A stretch of 64,000 nt of DNA from contig NZ_JAJFAV010000015.1 in the NCBI RefSeq assembly GCF_020711235.1, positions 86,426 through 150,425 of the forward strand. The letters are read 5' to 3'. The notes beneath the pieces are model-generated. The model saw only the letters and a program-made list of their open reading frames with translations, was not told the DNA's origin and searched no databases. Positions 18,864 through 26,834 of this stretch are shown piece after piece; the stretch's first letter is position 1; the number at the start of each line of letters is the position of its first letter. The position numbers and the translations under genes were made by a program. Source of the stretch: Hymenobacter sp. 15J16-1T3B (GTDB lineage Bacteria > Bacteroidota > Bacteroidia > Cytophagales > Hymenobacteraceae).

Positions 18864-20775
18864 ACTGCGGTAGCACGGGCAGCCACACGCCCGAGGCATG
18901 CTCGGCGTCGTGGTACAGGCGGATGGTGGCCTTCTGAAAGTCCGCCGCGCCGGCCGTGGGAATGGGCACGAAGGTCTGCGGGTTGCGGTCGACCAGCGGA
19001 AACCAGCTGCTCTGCACCTGCACCATCAGCCGGTGGCCCTTCTTGAAGGTGTGCAACACGTCGGGCAGCTGGTAGCGGACCTCGGCCACCTGCCCGGGCT
19101 GGAAGGCTTCGGGCTTCTCAAATGAGTTGCGGAAGCGCCCGCGAAATACTTCGGCGCGCACCAGCTGCTGGTAGCCCGCCCGCGGAGCGGGCGTAACCCC
19201 GGGCGCCACGCCGCGGGCCGAATCGGGTAGCACGTCGATAATCTTGACGACAAAATCGGCGTCGGTGCCGCTGGTCGACACAAAGAGCTTGACCGGGATG
19301 GGCCCGGCCACGGTCACGTCCGCGGGCAGGGGCTCGGTTTGGTACACCAGCACGTCGGGGCGCTGGGCGGCGAAGCGCTGGTCTTCCACCATGTACTCGT
19401 TGTTGCGCTCGGCACGGACGCCGTTGGTATAGGGCACTGGGCGCTGCGGGTCGCTAACGTACTCGTCGAAGCCGCCGCTGGCGCCGGGTTTATCGGGGCG
19501 TAGGGCGCCGCCGGCCTGCAGCATGCAGGGCGTGGCGCTGGTGTTGGGCGGCCAGGCCGCATGCTGCTCCCACTGCGCGGTGCCGGTATTGAACACGGTG
19601 GCTTCGCTGGCGTTGAAGCTGCCTTTGCCCTTGAGGTAATAGTTGAAAAACGGCAGCTCCAGGTTCTGGCGGTACCACTGGGCGGTGTTTTGCCCAAAGC
19701 CCAGCGGCCCGAAACGGCTCCATTCGGGCCGGGCCCAGGCGCCGTGGGTCCAGGGCCCCATCACCAGCCGGTTTTGGGCGCCCGGGCTCTGCTGCTCGAT
19801 GGCGCGGTAGGTGTTCAAGGCCCCGAACAAATCCTCCGCGTCGTACCAACCGCCCACGACCAGGGTGGCCGGCTTCACGTGTTTGAGGTGCGGCCGGATG
19901 TTGCGGGCCTGCCAGTAGGCGTCGTAGGTGGGGTGCGCGAGGTACTCGTTCCAGGTTTTGGCGCGGCCGTTGTAGTAGGTCGGGCCGTTGGCGTTGTTGA
20001 TGGGCCCGAGGTCGAGGAAAAAGCGGTAAGCATCGGCAAATTCGGCGCTGAACAACGGGGTGTATTTCGCCTGCGGCCCGGGGTGCGGCGCGTCGAAGCT
20101 CTGCATGAAGTCGAAGTTGTCGAGCAGGAAGAAGGCGCCTTGGTGGTTGGCGTCGTCGCCCATGAACTCGTCCGTCACCGGCGCCTGCGGCGACACGGCC
20201 TTGAGGGCCGGGTGCGCGTCGGGCAGGGCGGCGGAGGCGTAAAAGCCGGGATAGCTGATGCCCATCAGCCCCACGCGGCCGTTGTGGTGGGGCACATTTT
20301 TCAGCAGCCACTCGATGGTGTCGTAGGTGTCGGTGCTCTCGTCGTGCGGGGCGGTTTTGCCTTTTTTGGCCTTGCCGTGGGCGGCGGGTACGGTGGGCGT
20401 CATTTCCTCGAACTGCCCCTCGCTCATGTAGCGCCCGCGCACGTCCTGGCTTACGAAGATGTAGCCTTCTTGGGTCAGTTCGCGGCTCTGACCAGGGCCC
20501 GCTTGGGGGTAGTTGCCCTCGCCGTAGGGCCCGGCCGAATAGGGCGTACGCCGCATCAGAATGGGGTACTCGCGGCCCTTGGCGGCGTCCTTGGGCACGT
20601 AGATGACGGTATAGAGCTGCACGCCGTCGCGCATGGGGATGCGGCGGTCGAGCTTCAGGTAATGGTCGCGCACGTAGGCCGAGTCGGCGGCGCGGGTGGC
20701 CGCCGGCACCTGGGCGTGGGCTGCGGTGGCAGTGAGGAGCAGCAGCGGCAGGGCCGCAGCAGAAAGTCGGGGCAT
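18862..20775 (-). CDS. Secreted CocE/NonD family hydrolase (peptidase S15-like)
   Basis: A 637-residue protein. A signal peptide ends near AHAQ (residue 22). The N-terminal alpha/beta hydrolase domain has MRDGVQLYTVIYVP, RTPYSAGPYG, DVRGRYMSEG and the nucleophile elbow GISYPGF. The C-terminal half is the beta jelly-roll of the X-Pro dipeptidyl-peptidase C domain (TSGTDADFVVKIIDV, PGQVAEVRYQLPDV). Family members are cocaine-esterase, glutaryl-acylase or X-Pro dipeptidyl-peptidase types; substrate is unknown. The ATG at 20775 is preferred over a TTG two codons upstream. Confidence 0.9.
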   Translation of the reverse strand: MPRLSAAALPLLLLTATAAHAQVPAATRAADSAYVRDHYLKLDRRIPMRDGVQLYTVIYVPKDAAKGREYPILMRRTPYSAGPYGEGNYPQAGPGQSRELTQEGYIFVSQDVRGRYMSEGQFEEMTPTVPAAHGKAKKGKTAPHDESTDTYDTIEWLLKNVPHHNGRVGLMGISYPGFYASAALPDAHPALKAVSPQAPVTDEFMGDDANHQGAFFLLDNFDFMQSFDAPHPGPQAKYTPLFSAEFADAYRFFLDLGPINNANGPTYYNGRAKTWNEYLAHPTYDAYWQARNIRPHLKHVKPATLVVGGWYDAEDLFGALNTYRAIEQQSPGAQNRLVMGPWTHGAWARPEWSRFGPLGFGQNTAQWYRQNLELPFFNYYLKGKGSFNASEATVFNTGTAQWEQHAAWPPNTSATPCMLQAGGALRPDKPGASGGFDEYVSDPQRPVPYTNGVRAERNNEYMVEDQRFAAQRPDVLVYQTEPLPADVTVAGPIPVKLFVSTSGTDADFVVKIIDVLPDSARGVAPGVTPAPRAGYQQLVRAEVFRGRFRNSFEKPEAFQPGQVAEVRYQLPDVLHTFKKGHRLMVQVQSSWFPLVDRNPQTFVPIPTAGAADFQKATIRLYHDAEHASGVWLPVLPQ

Positions 20776-20868
20776 AAGCAACTAATAGGGCGGCGAAGGT
20801 ATGGCCGGAGCGGGCCGCGGCCCAAATACACGGTTTGGGCCGCGGCCGTTGCGCGCTGCACCGCTCGT

Positions 20869-21426
20869 TTACGGCGCCAGGTGCGCCAGGCCCCGGATGC
20901 GAATCTGCCCGGGCGGCACCGGCGGCGGGGGCAGGCGCACGAGGCGGATGTTGACGATGGTTTCGTCGGCCGCCGTAGCCCCGCGCCGGATTTCCAGGGT
21001 GGCAATGGCCGCGGTGGCAACCCGCAGCGAGTCATCCTCCAACAACTGGCCGTCGACCTGAAACCGCACCGGCCCGCTCAGCTTCAGCCAGCGCCTAAGC
21101 TGCGCCTGGCTTTTCGAGTCGGGCCGCACCTTGGTTGTCAGGGTGATACTCAGGATGCCATAGTAGGCCAGGCTGCGCCACTTGGCCGGGGCGCTGCCGT
21201 TTTTGTACACGACCACGCGGCGGATACTCTGCGGGCTGATGGCGCGCAGGCCGTTGTCGCCGACAACGTACCGCTCGTTGATGATGTACACCGGTCCGGG
21301 CAGTGGCACCGGCTCCAGCAGGGCCGGGAGGGGCTGGGCAGCACTGGTGGGCTGCTGCGCCAGGGCCGCCGGGGCCGGCCCGCAACGCAGAGCCAGCAGT
21401 AGTGCGAGGGAGGAGAAGAAACGCAT
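20869..21426 (-). CDS. Small secreted protein resembling a TonB-receptor plug
   Basis: A 185-residue protein with a signal peptide (to about residue 24). Residues about 45-100 (PVYIINERYVVGD...ISPQSIRRVVVYKNGSA, then YYGILSITLTTK) follow the pattern of a TonB-dependent receptor plug: short strand, I-x-x-V-x-V-x-K, then YG-x-x-x-I-T. There is no barrel, TonB box or carboxypeptidase-like domain. The remainder is a beta-rich segment with a Pro run. Function is unknown; the plug similarity is my inference from pattern. Confidence 0.65.
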   Translation of the reverse strand: MRFFSSLALLLALRCGPAPAALAQQPTSAAQPLPALLEPVPLPGPVYIINERYVVGDNGLRAISPQSIRRVVVYKNGSAPAKWRSLAYYGILSITLTTKVRPDSKSQAQLRRWLKLSGPVRFQVDGQLLEDDSLRVATAAIATLEIRRGATAADETIVNIRLVRLPPPPVPPGQIRIRGLAHLAP

Positions 21427-21522
21427 GTGGTCAGGAAATGTGGTCGGATGAATACAGTATCGGATGGATGCGCTTGGCCCGGCATTTCCACAGTATGCAC
21501 GCTAGCTCAGCGGCTACCTCAG

Positions 21523-21722
21523 CCGTCATTGCGGGAAAGCCGCAACGGTGGCACTACGGGCGGCCGCCCGAAACAGCACTGCCCGAAACCAGAGTTACCA
21601 GTTTCGGGCGGTGCCGGTTTCGGTTGGGAAGTATTGCGTCGTCGGTGCCATTAGAGGAAGGAGTGCCGTGCTTTGCTCGCAATGACGGCTAGTTGGGCCG
21701 CCGGGCCTGCTCGCAATGACGG
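21523..21722. repeat. Dispersed palindromic repeat, family A (copy 1)
   Basis: It opens with ccgtcattgcg (21523) and closes with cgcaatgacgg (21678-21688). A second right end, ctcgcaatgacggct, sits at 21710-21724. The inside shares the block gcccgaa...tttcgggcgg with copy 2 at 35492-35681. It is non-coding. Confidence 0.8.
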
Positions 21723-21752
21723 CTGGAGTAGCCGGAAGGTATTGCTTGCCGC

Positions 21753-23189
21753 CTATTCCCCGCCGTACTTGCTCTTGCCCACGCCGCCGGCGTCCATGCG
21801 CACGATTTTGGGCTGAAACGAGCCGAGCACGTCGACCAAGTCGCGTTGGTGGTCCATCACCTGGTGAATGTCCTTGTAGGCCATCGGGGCCTCGTCGAGG
21901 CCGCCGCCGATGAGCTCCACGCCTTGGTCGCGCAGCAGGCGGCGCAGCTCCCCTTCCGACACCTGCTGCTTGGCCTGGGTGCGCGAGAGGCGCCGCCCGG
22001 CCCCGTGCGCGGCGGATTGGATGGAGTCCCGCTCGCCCCGCCCGCGCACGATGAAGCCGGGCGCGGTCATCGAGCCGGGAATAACGCCGAGTACGCCCTG
22101 GCCGGCCGGGGTGGCGCCCTTGCGGTGCACGATGGCCGTGCGGCCGTCGGCCAGCTCTTCCTTCCAGGCAAAGTTGTGGTGGTTTTCCACCTTGGCCAGC
22201 ACCTCCTGGCCCAGCGCCTTGCTGAGGCGGCGGTGAATGTCGCGGTGGCAGGCGGAGGCGTAGTCGCCGGCCAGGTTCATGGCCGCCCAGTACTCCTGGC
22301 CTTCCTGGGTGTGCAGGTCGAGCCAGGCGAGGTAGCGGGCTTCGGGCGGCAAGGGGCAGCGGTTCATGGCCACCTTGGTGTAGTGCTGGGCAATGGCGGC
22401 GCCCAGCCCGCGCGAGCCGCTGTGCGAGAGCAGCCCCAAGTATTGGCCGATGGGCAGGTTCAGGTCGTTGTCTTCGGCGGTGATGTCGACCATGCCCCAC
22501 TCCACGAAGTGGTTGCCGGAGCCGGAGGAACCGAGCTGGTTGATGGCCGCTTCGCGCTTGCCGCGCACCACCGGTATTTCCTTGAACTCGGGCCGGTCGA
22601 GAATGGGGTCGTCGGCGGGCGTCTTGAACACTTCCTTGCCCCCGAAGCGGGTGTGGTTGTGCAGCAGCTTTTTCAGCTCGTCGCGGCGTTGCTCCAGGTA
22701 GCGCGGCGGCACGTCGAACACCGACAGGGCCATGCGGCAGCCGATGTCCATGCCCACGCCGTAGGGGATGACGGCGTTGTCGACGGCCAGCACCCCGCCG
22801 ATGGGCAGGCCGTAGCCCTGGTGGGCATCGGGCATGAGCGCCCCGTCGATAGTGACGGGCAGCTGCATGGCCGTGTCCATCTGCCGGCGGGCGCCGTCCT
22901 CGATAAACGAGTCGCCGTAGCGGCGGTAGTCTTTCACGTCGGGGCTCAGGCGCACCTCGCGGCTGGGCTGGGGCACTAGCTCCTGGGCCAGGGGGCGCCA
23001 GGTTTCGTCGCGCACGTACTTGTAGGGGTCTTGCTTGATGTCGCGCAGCAGGGCCAGGGCGCTGCCTTTGTCGAGGCGGCGCAGCTCGCGCTGGTCGAGG
23101 ATATCGAGGGCGAGGCTGATGTGCTTGTCGTCGGTGAAGCCGAGCTGGCGCAGGTCCTTGCCGTGGAGTTTCTGGGTGTTTTTGGCCAT
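21753..23189 (-). CDS. rtcB: RtcB RNA ligase, copy 1
   Basis: A 478-residue RtcB. RtcB joins RNA 3'-phosphate or 2',3'-cyclic phosphate ends to 5'-OH ends through a GTP-dependent His-GMP intermediate with Mn2+. All key motifs are present: PDAHQGYGLPIGGVLA, GMDIGCRMALS (metal Cys), GSSGSGNHFVEW, LLSHSGSRGLG, ENHHNFAW, VHRKGATPAG, the guanylylated His395 in SAAHGAGR, and IGGGLDEAPMAYKDI. The N-terminal 75 residues form an extra helical region shared with copy 2. It is separated from the rest of the island by the 2OG oxygenase gene and one plus-strand gene, so it may have its own promoter. Confidence 0.95.
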   Translation of the reverse strand: MAKNTQKLHGKDLRQLGFTDDKHISLALDILDQRELRRLDKGSALALLRDIKQDPYKYVRDETWRPLAQELVPQPSREVRLSPDVKDYRRYGDSFIEDGARRQMDTAMQLPVTIDGALMPDAHQGYGLPIGGVLAVDNAVIPYGVGMDIGCRMALSVFDVPPRYLEQRRDELKKLLHNHTRFGGKEVFKTPADDPILDRPEFKEIPVVRGKREAAINQLGSSGSGNHFVEWGMVDITAEDNDLNLPIGQYLGLLSHSGSRGLGAAIAQHYTKVAMNRCPLPPEARYLAWLDLHTQEGQEYWAAMNLAGDYASACHRDIHRRLSKALGQEVLAKVENHHNFAWKEELADGRTAIVHRKGATPAGQGVLGVIPGSMTAPGFIVRGRGERDSIQSAAHGAGRRLSRTQAKQQVSEGELRRLLRDQGVELIGGGLDEAPMAYKDIHQVMDHQRDLVDVLGSFQPKIVRMDAGGVGKSKYGGE

Positions 23190-23298
23190 GACGGGGCGGG
23201 GAAGGGTGGTACCCGGTGTAGCGCAGGGGCCGCGCGGCGGGTTACGGCGGAGCTTGGCGGGCCACTGGCTCTGGGTCGCTCGGCTCAGCCCGGGCCAG

Positions 23299-23306
23299 TA
23301 CCTTGC
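23299..23306 (+). promoter_or_regulatory. Candidate -7 box TACCTTGC
   Basis: TAnnTTTG-like box 18 nt before the ATG at 23325. Confidence 0.5.
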
Positions 23307-23324
23307 GGCCTTGGTGAAGTATCC

Positions 23325-23870
23325 ATGGACCTACTTTTTTTGCTGCTGTTCTGCGCATTGCTGGTGCTGAGCGTACCGGTGGGCATCTGCTGGCTGCTTT
23401 ACCACTGGCTACGGCATCACGGCCACCGGCGCAGCGCCGTAGCAGTGCCCGCCCTGATTGCCCTGGCGCTGGTCTACTTCGTCTACTCGGCCCTTTACCC
23501 CGGCGACGACTTTTATGAGCAGCAATACGCGCAGATAACCGGCCGGTCCTTGCCTGCCTCTGCCGTCATTCAGCGCAACGACGCCAGCTACCCCGACCAG
23601 CACGGCGACTATGCCGCCTGCGCCCGCATCGAACTATCGGCGGCTGATTATCAGCAGCTGCTCCGGCAACTCAACCGCGACACCGCCTTCCACGCCCAAG
23701 GCAGCCCGCGCTACGCCTTTATCGGCAGCCAGACCTTCGACAACGTCAACCCGGATCTGAAAGCCGAAAGGCGCTGCCGCCACGCCTTTTCGCGTAACGG
23801 CAGCGCCTTTCGGTTCATCGGTTTTCTGCACGATGGGCGCACCATCATTGCCTACCGCAGCAGCAGCTAG
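23325..23870 (+). CDS. Membrane-anchored hypothetical protein
   Basis: A 181-residue protein with two N-terminal transmembrane helices (about 2-25 and 37-58), then a soluble domain of about 120 residues with a single Cys in YAACARI and a second in RRCRHAF. I recognise no family. It is the only plus-strand gene inside the RNA-repair island and has its own -7 box, so it is probably not part of that system. Confidence 0.6.
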   Translation: MDLLFLLLFCALLVLSVPVGICWLLYHWLRHHGHRRSAVAVPALIALALVYFVYSALYPGDDFYEQQYAQITGRSLPASAVIQRNDASYPDQHGDYAACARIELSAADYQQLLRQLNRDTAFHAQGSPRYAFIGSQTFDNVNPDLKAERRCRHAFSRNGSAFRFIGFLHDGRTIIAYRSSS

Positions 23871-23897
23871 GGTTGAGCGGCGGGTTACACCTCTGCC

Positions 23898-24449
23898 CTA
23901 CTCCACCGGCAGGCGGAACATCACGTCGGTGCGCAGCACGTACTTCACGCCTTCGGTCACGCTGCGGCCCAGGTGGTAGAGGCCGTGCTCGAACACGAGC
24001 AGGCGGCCTTGCTTGGGCCACACGCGCAGGTCGCGGAAGGCCGTGTCGCCGCCCTGGAAGTTGTCGTTCAGGTACACCATGAAAGTCAGCAGGCTGGCTT
24101 CGCTGGGGCTGCGCACGAAGCTTTGGTCGTAGTGGCCGCGAAACTGCTGCTCCCGCTCGTAGCGGTAGAAGCGGAACAGCTCGTTCAGGCCCAGCGCCCG
24201 GCTGCGCCCAAATTCGGCCGGGATGAAGGGCCGGGCCCGCTCCCACAGCTGGTGGGCCAGCTCTTCGCTGCGGTGAAAGGCGCGGCTGTTGTTGCGCACG
24301 GCGGGCATCAGCCGGGCGCCCTTGGTGGTGTTGATTTTGGCGGCCTCGTAGCCCAGTTGCTCACTAAGCACCAAATATTCCAGGCATTCCTGGCGGGTCA
24401 GAAAATCGTCGACGGTAAAGATTGATTCGGCTAGCTGAGTTCGGGTCAT
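23898..24449 (-). CDS. 2OG-Fe(II) oxygenase
   Basis: A 183-residue prolyl-hydroxylase-like dioxygenase. The iron ligands fit HYDQSF (H-x-D, about residue 112) and the distal His in FEHGLYHLG, followed by Arg in YVLRTDV as 2-oxoglutarate contact. Sequences such as SRAFHRSEELAHQLWERARPFIP and LNDNFQGGDTAF are typical of the group. It sits between the two rtcB genes on the same strand. A role in modifying RNA or a repair protein is only an inference from position. Confidence 0.85.
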   Translation of the reverse strand: MTRTQLAESIFTVDDFLTRQECLEYLVLSEQLGYEAAKINTTKGARLMPAVRNNSRAFHRSEELAHQLWERARPFIPAEFGRSRALGLNELFRFYRYEREQQFRGHYDQSFVRSPSEASLLTFMVYLNDNFQGGDTAFRDLRVWPKQGRLLVFEHGLYHLGRSVTEGVKYVLRTDVMFRLPVE

Positions 24450-24509
24450 GAGTAGTAGAAGCGTGGATGAGTGAATAGGTGGATGGATGACGAGTAGATA
24501 AAAAAGCCC

Positions 24510-24536
24510 GTCATCCTGCGCAGAGCGAAGGATGAC
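24510..24536. repeat. Dispersed palindrome, family C (gtcatcct...aggatgac)
   Basis: gtcatcct (24510-24517) pairs with aggatgac (24529-24536) around cgcagagcga. It lies just after the RtcB copy 2 stop and may act as a terminator or REP-like element; a run of six As precedes it. Confidence 0.65.
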
Positions 24537-24559
24537 AGCTCCGAAACAGACTCTCTGCT

Positions 24560-25963
24560 TTAGGCGCCGCCGTCCATGCGCACGATTTTGGGCGTGAAGG
24601 TGCCGAGCACGTCTACCAGCTCCTGTTGGCTTTGCATCACCTGGTGAATGTCCTTGTAGGCCATCGGCGCTTCGTCGAGGCCGCCGCCGATGAGCTCCAC
24701 GCCGTGCTGCTGCAGGTGACGGCGCACCTCGGCTTCGCCCAGTTCGGCCTTGGCCCGGGTGCGCGACATCAGCCGGCCCGCCCCGTGCGAGGCCGAGGCC
24801 AAGGAATCGGCCACCCCGCGGCCCCGCACGATAAAGCCGGGGGCGGTCATCGAGCCGGGAATGACGCCGAGCACGCCCCGGCCGGCCGGCGTGGCGCCCT
24901 TGCGGTGCACCACCACCTCGCGGCCGTCGGCGAGGCGCTCCTTCCAAGCGAAGTTGTGGTGGTTTTCCACCTTGGCCAGGGGCCGCTCGCCCAGGGCCCG
25001 GGCCACGCGCTGGTGAATCTGGTGGTGGCAGGCCGAAGCGTAGTCACCGGCCAGGTTCATGGCGGCCCAGTACTCCTGTCCCCCTTCCGAGTCGAGCGTG
25101 AGCCAAGCCAGGTGCTGGGCTTCGGCGGGTAGCTGGCAGGTGTCCTTGGCCAGCTTGGTGTAGTGGTTGGCAATGCTGGCGCCCAGGCCGCGGGAGCCGG
25201 AGTGCGAGAGCAGCCCCAGGTACTGGCCCACCGGCACGCCCATGTCATTGGTCGGGTCGGTAATTTCCACGATGCCAAACTCGACGAAGTGGTTGCCGGA
25301 ACCGGAGGTACCGATTTGCGCCGCCGCCGTTTCTTGCTTGTTGCGCAAGAAGGGTATCGAGGCAAATTCGTCGCGCTCCAGCACTTCGTGGCCCAGCTTC
25401 TGGCCGTGGCGAAACACGTCGCGGTTGCCGAATTTGGTGGTCGTGAGCAGCACGTTGCGCAGCTCCTGCACCCGCTGGGTGAGATAGTGCGGGGGCAGGG
25501 CGAAGATGGACAAGGCCATGCGGCAGCCGATGTCGACGCCCACCGCGTACGGGATGACGGCGTTGTCCGTCGCCAGCACCCCGCCGATGGGCAGGCCGTA
25601 GCCGTGGTGGGCGTCGGGCATGAGGGCCCCGGCCACCGTGACGGGCAGCTTCATGGCCGTTTCCATCTGGTGAATGGCGCCCGGCTCGATGTGCTCGGCG
25701 CCGTAGAGCACGTAGTCCTTGCGGGCCGCCAGGGCAATGTGGCGGCTGGGCGGGGGCAGCAGGGCCGCCGCGGTGTGTCTCCAGTCGAGGTCGGTGAGGA
25801 AGTTGGTAGGGGTTTGCAGCAGGAGTTTGAGCAGCGCCAATTGCTCGGTGTGCGAGAGGCGCTTGAGGTGCTTGCGCTGCAGTTGAGCCAGCGCCAGCCC
25901 GATGGCCCGACCTTCCGGGAAACCCAGTTGGCGAAGGTCGTTGCCGCGTAATTGATTGGCCAT
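24560..25963 (-). CDS. rtcB: RtcB RNA ligase, copy 2
   Basis: A 467-residue RtcB paralogue of copy 1, with all active-site motifs: PDAHHGYGLPIGGVLA, GVDIGCRMALS, GTSGSGNHFVEF, LLSHSGSRGLG, ENHHNFAW, VHRKGATPAG, His393 in SASHGAGR, and IGGGLDEAPMAYKDI. It is the first protein gene downstream of the nine-RNA array, 190 nt after the last RNA, so it is probably on the same transcript. The open frame continues 141 codons upstream through RNA 9 and part of RNA 8, but family start and motif position favour ATG 25963. Confidence 0.95.
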   Translation of the reverse strand: MANQLRGNDLRQLGFPEGRAIGLALAQLQRKHLKRLSHTEQLALLKLLLQTPTNFLTDLDWRHTAAALLPPPSRHIALAARKDYVLYGAEHIEPGAIHQMETAMKLPVTVAGALMPDAHHGYGLPIGGVLATDNAVIPYAVGVDIGCRMALSIFALPPHYLTQRVQELRNVLLTTTKFGNRDVFRHGQKLGHEVLERDEFASIPFLRNKQETAAAQIGTSGSGNHFVEFGIVEITDPTNDMGVPVGQYLGLLSHSGSRGLGASIANHYTKLAKDTCQLPAEAQHLAWLTLDSEGGQEYWAAMNLAGDYASACHHQIHQRVARALGERPLAKVENHHNFAWKERLADGREVVVHRKGATPAGRGVLGVIPGSMTAPGFIVRGRGVADSLASASHGAGRLMSRTRAKAELGEAEVRRHLQQHGVELIGGGLDEAPMAYKDIHQVMQSQQELVDVLGTFTPKIVRMDGGA

Positions 25964-26012
25964 AATGGTCAGTGCGCCGCTTGGGACGCGGTGAGGTGAA
26001 GAAAAAACGTTG

Positions 26013-26049
26013 GCGCGCCAGTAATGCCGGCCGAAGCCGGACGGCGCGC
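26013..26049 (-). promoter_or_regulatory. Stem-loop in the rtcB leader
   Basis: The outer stem is 26013-26019 with 26043-26049, and the inner stem is ccggc/gccgg (26027-26031 with 26036-26040). On the minus strand the inner stem closes a TTCG tetraloop. It lies 50 nt upstream of the rtcB copy 2 ATG and could be a processing or translational control element. Confidence 0.5.
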
Positions 26050-26152
26050 AACGCGACAGGAGGTGGTGCTGCGCAAACCCATTCGGGTTCTGCTTCGGCG
26101 GCCCTAGGCCGCCGCGCCGAGCACCATTCAGCGCCAACCATTCGCCCACCAA

Positions 26153-26254
26153 CAGCCGGAGCAACAGGGCGGCCCGCGTACAAATGGGGTACACCTCGCG
26201 GCGTACTACCCGACGTGACAGGTCGAAGTAACGCGGGCCTACGGCATCCGGCCG
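26153..26254 (-). ncRNA. Array RNA 9 (Y RNA-like, short body)
   Basis: The end stem P1 is 26247-26254 with 26153-26160. P2 is a perfect 9-bp helix, 26231-26239 with 26171-26179. The conserved left loop TGCCGTA (26240-26246) and TACTTCG (26224-26230) are present, and the right loop holds TGTTGC (26161-26166). The body between the P2 strands has a GGGTA/TACCC hairpin but no T-loop or D-arm, so it is a minimal or degraded form. Confidence 0.7.
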
Positions 26255-26271
26255 ATTGGGCGGGTAGAGTT

Positions 26272-26362
26272 GGGCCGGGGTAATCAATCGGTGGCCTGCT
26301 ATGCCTAGAAGGGGGTAGCCCTCCAAGGCCCGAAGTATGGCCAGCCTACGCCACCCGGCCCG
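26272..26362 (-). ncRNA. Array RNA 8 (Y RNA-like, short body)
   Basis: P1 is a perfect 8-bp helix, 26355-26362 with 26272-26279. P2 is weaker (26340-26347 region with 26292-26296). The left loop is the variant TGGCGTA, and TACTTCG (26331-26337) is conserved. At 91 nt it is the shortest unit and has no recognisable T-arm or D-arm. Confidence 0.6.
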
Positions 26363-26371
26363 CTCCCCCCC

Positions 26372-26512
26372 TGCCTGGGCAACCAAGCGCGCCGCCTCTT
26401 TCTCTTCCTGCTTTTACCCATCAGCCACGGGTGGTTTACAACACACCCGGCGGGACTCGAACCCACATCTTGAAGTGTACACGAAGTATGGCGGCGCTAC
26501 GGCACCAGGCAG
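26372..26512 (-). ncRNA. Array RNA 7 (permuted tRNA-like Y RNA, Tyr-like loop)
   Basis: P1 is a perfect 8-bp helix, 26505-26512 with 26372-26379. P2 has 8 bp, 26490-26497 with 26390-26397. The left loop TGCCGTA and TACTTCG are intact. The body, in permuted order, is a T-arm with loop TTCGAGT (26455-26461), 3' acceptor strand 26443-26449, an 8-nt loop, 5' acceptor strand 26428-26434 (6 of 7 pairs), then a D-arm GCT...AGC (26410-26425). The segment after TACTTC reads GTGTACA, which could be a GUA anticodon loop. Confidence 0.8.
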
Positions 26513-26520
26513 AAACAAAA

Positions 26521-26677
26521 GCTGCTTACCAGGGCTACCAACGGCGGGCGTTCCAGGTGCCGCCCCTGGCGGAGCGGGCACCTACCGGCCACCGAAGCGG
26601 CCGGGTGAAGGAGTTGAACCTACTAAACGAAAACGTCTTACCGAAGTAACACCCGCCTACGACACCCGGTAGGCAGC
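26521..26677 (-). ncRNA. Array RNA 6 (permuted tRNA-like Y RNA, expanded D-arm)
   Basis: P1 is about 12 bp with mismatches (26665-26677 with 26521-26534). P2 is 9 bp with one G-U pair (26649-26657 with 26543-26551). The left loop is the variant TGTCGTA. The T-arm has loop TTCAACT (26612-26618). The acceptor is about 6 bp, 26599-26604 with 26585-26590. In place of a normal D-arm there is a long hairpin (26556-26582). Confidence 0.75.
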
Positions 26678-26688
26678 CATGCAAATAA

Positions 26689-26825
26689 CCGTTGGGGCAA
26701 CTGGGCGCCCGGCCCGATCCTGCTCTACCAAACTGAGCTACCGCTGCCAGAGCAGCGGGGAGGATTCGAACCTCCGACCCGGGCATTAAAAGTGCGAAGT
26801 AGGGCCGAGCTACGGCACCCAACGG
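26689..26825 (-). ncRNA. Array RNA 5 (permuted tRNA-Lys-like Y RNA)
   Basis: The clearest unit. P1 26818-26825 with 26689-26696 is perfect and extends to 12 bp (26829/26685). P2 is 9 bp, 26802-26810 with 26707-26715. The body is a hairpin GCA-CTTTTAA-TGC (26783-26795, UUU anticodon loop), a T-arm GGAGG-TTCGAAT-CCTCC (26759-26775), 3' acceptor CCGCTGC (26752-26758), a 4-nt loop, 5' acceptor GCAGCGG (26741-26747, perfect 7 bp), then D-arm GCTC...GAGC (26722-26738) and GG (26719-26720), which pairs with CC beside the anticodon hairpin. Joined at that point it would be a complete tRNA-Lys(UUU). Confidence 0.88.
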
Positions 26826-26834
26826 TCATACTAT

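Noticed and set aside
26282..26330. Amber suppressor tRNA in RNA 8 (TTCTAGG stretch)
   Set aside because: A CTA triplet is present, but there is no anticodon stem around it and no T-arm or D-arm in that unit.
25964..26386. N-terminal extension of the RtcB copy 2 reading frame (141 more codons)
   Set aside because: It crosses structured RNAs 8 and 9. The protein sequence has no family similarity, and ATG 25963 aligns with the start of RtcB copy 1.
26401..26425. Hammerhead ribozyme core (CTGATGG in RNA 7)
   Set aside because: The word belongs to a D-arm-like hairpin; the GAAA and cleavage-site parts of a hammerhead are missing.
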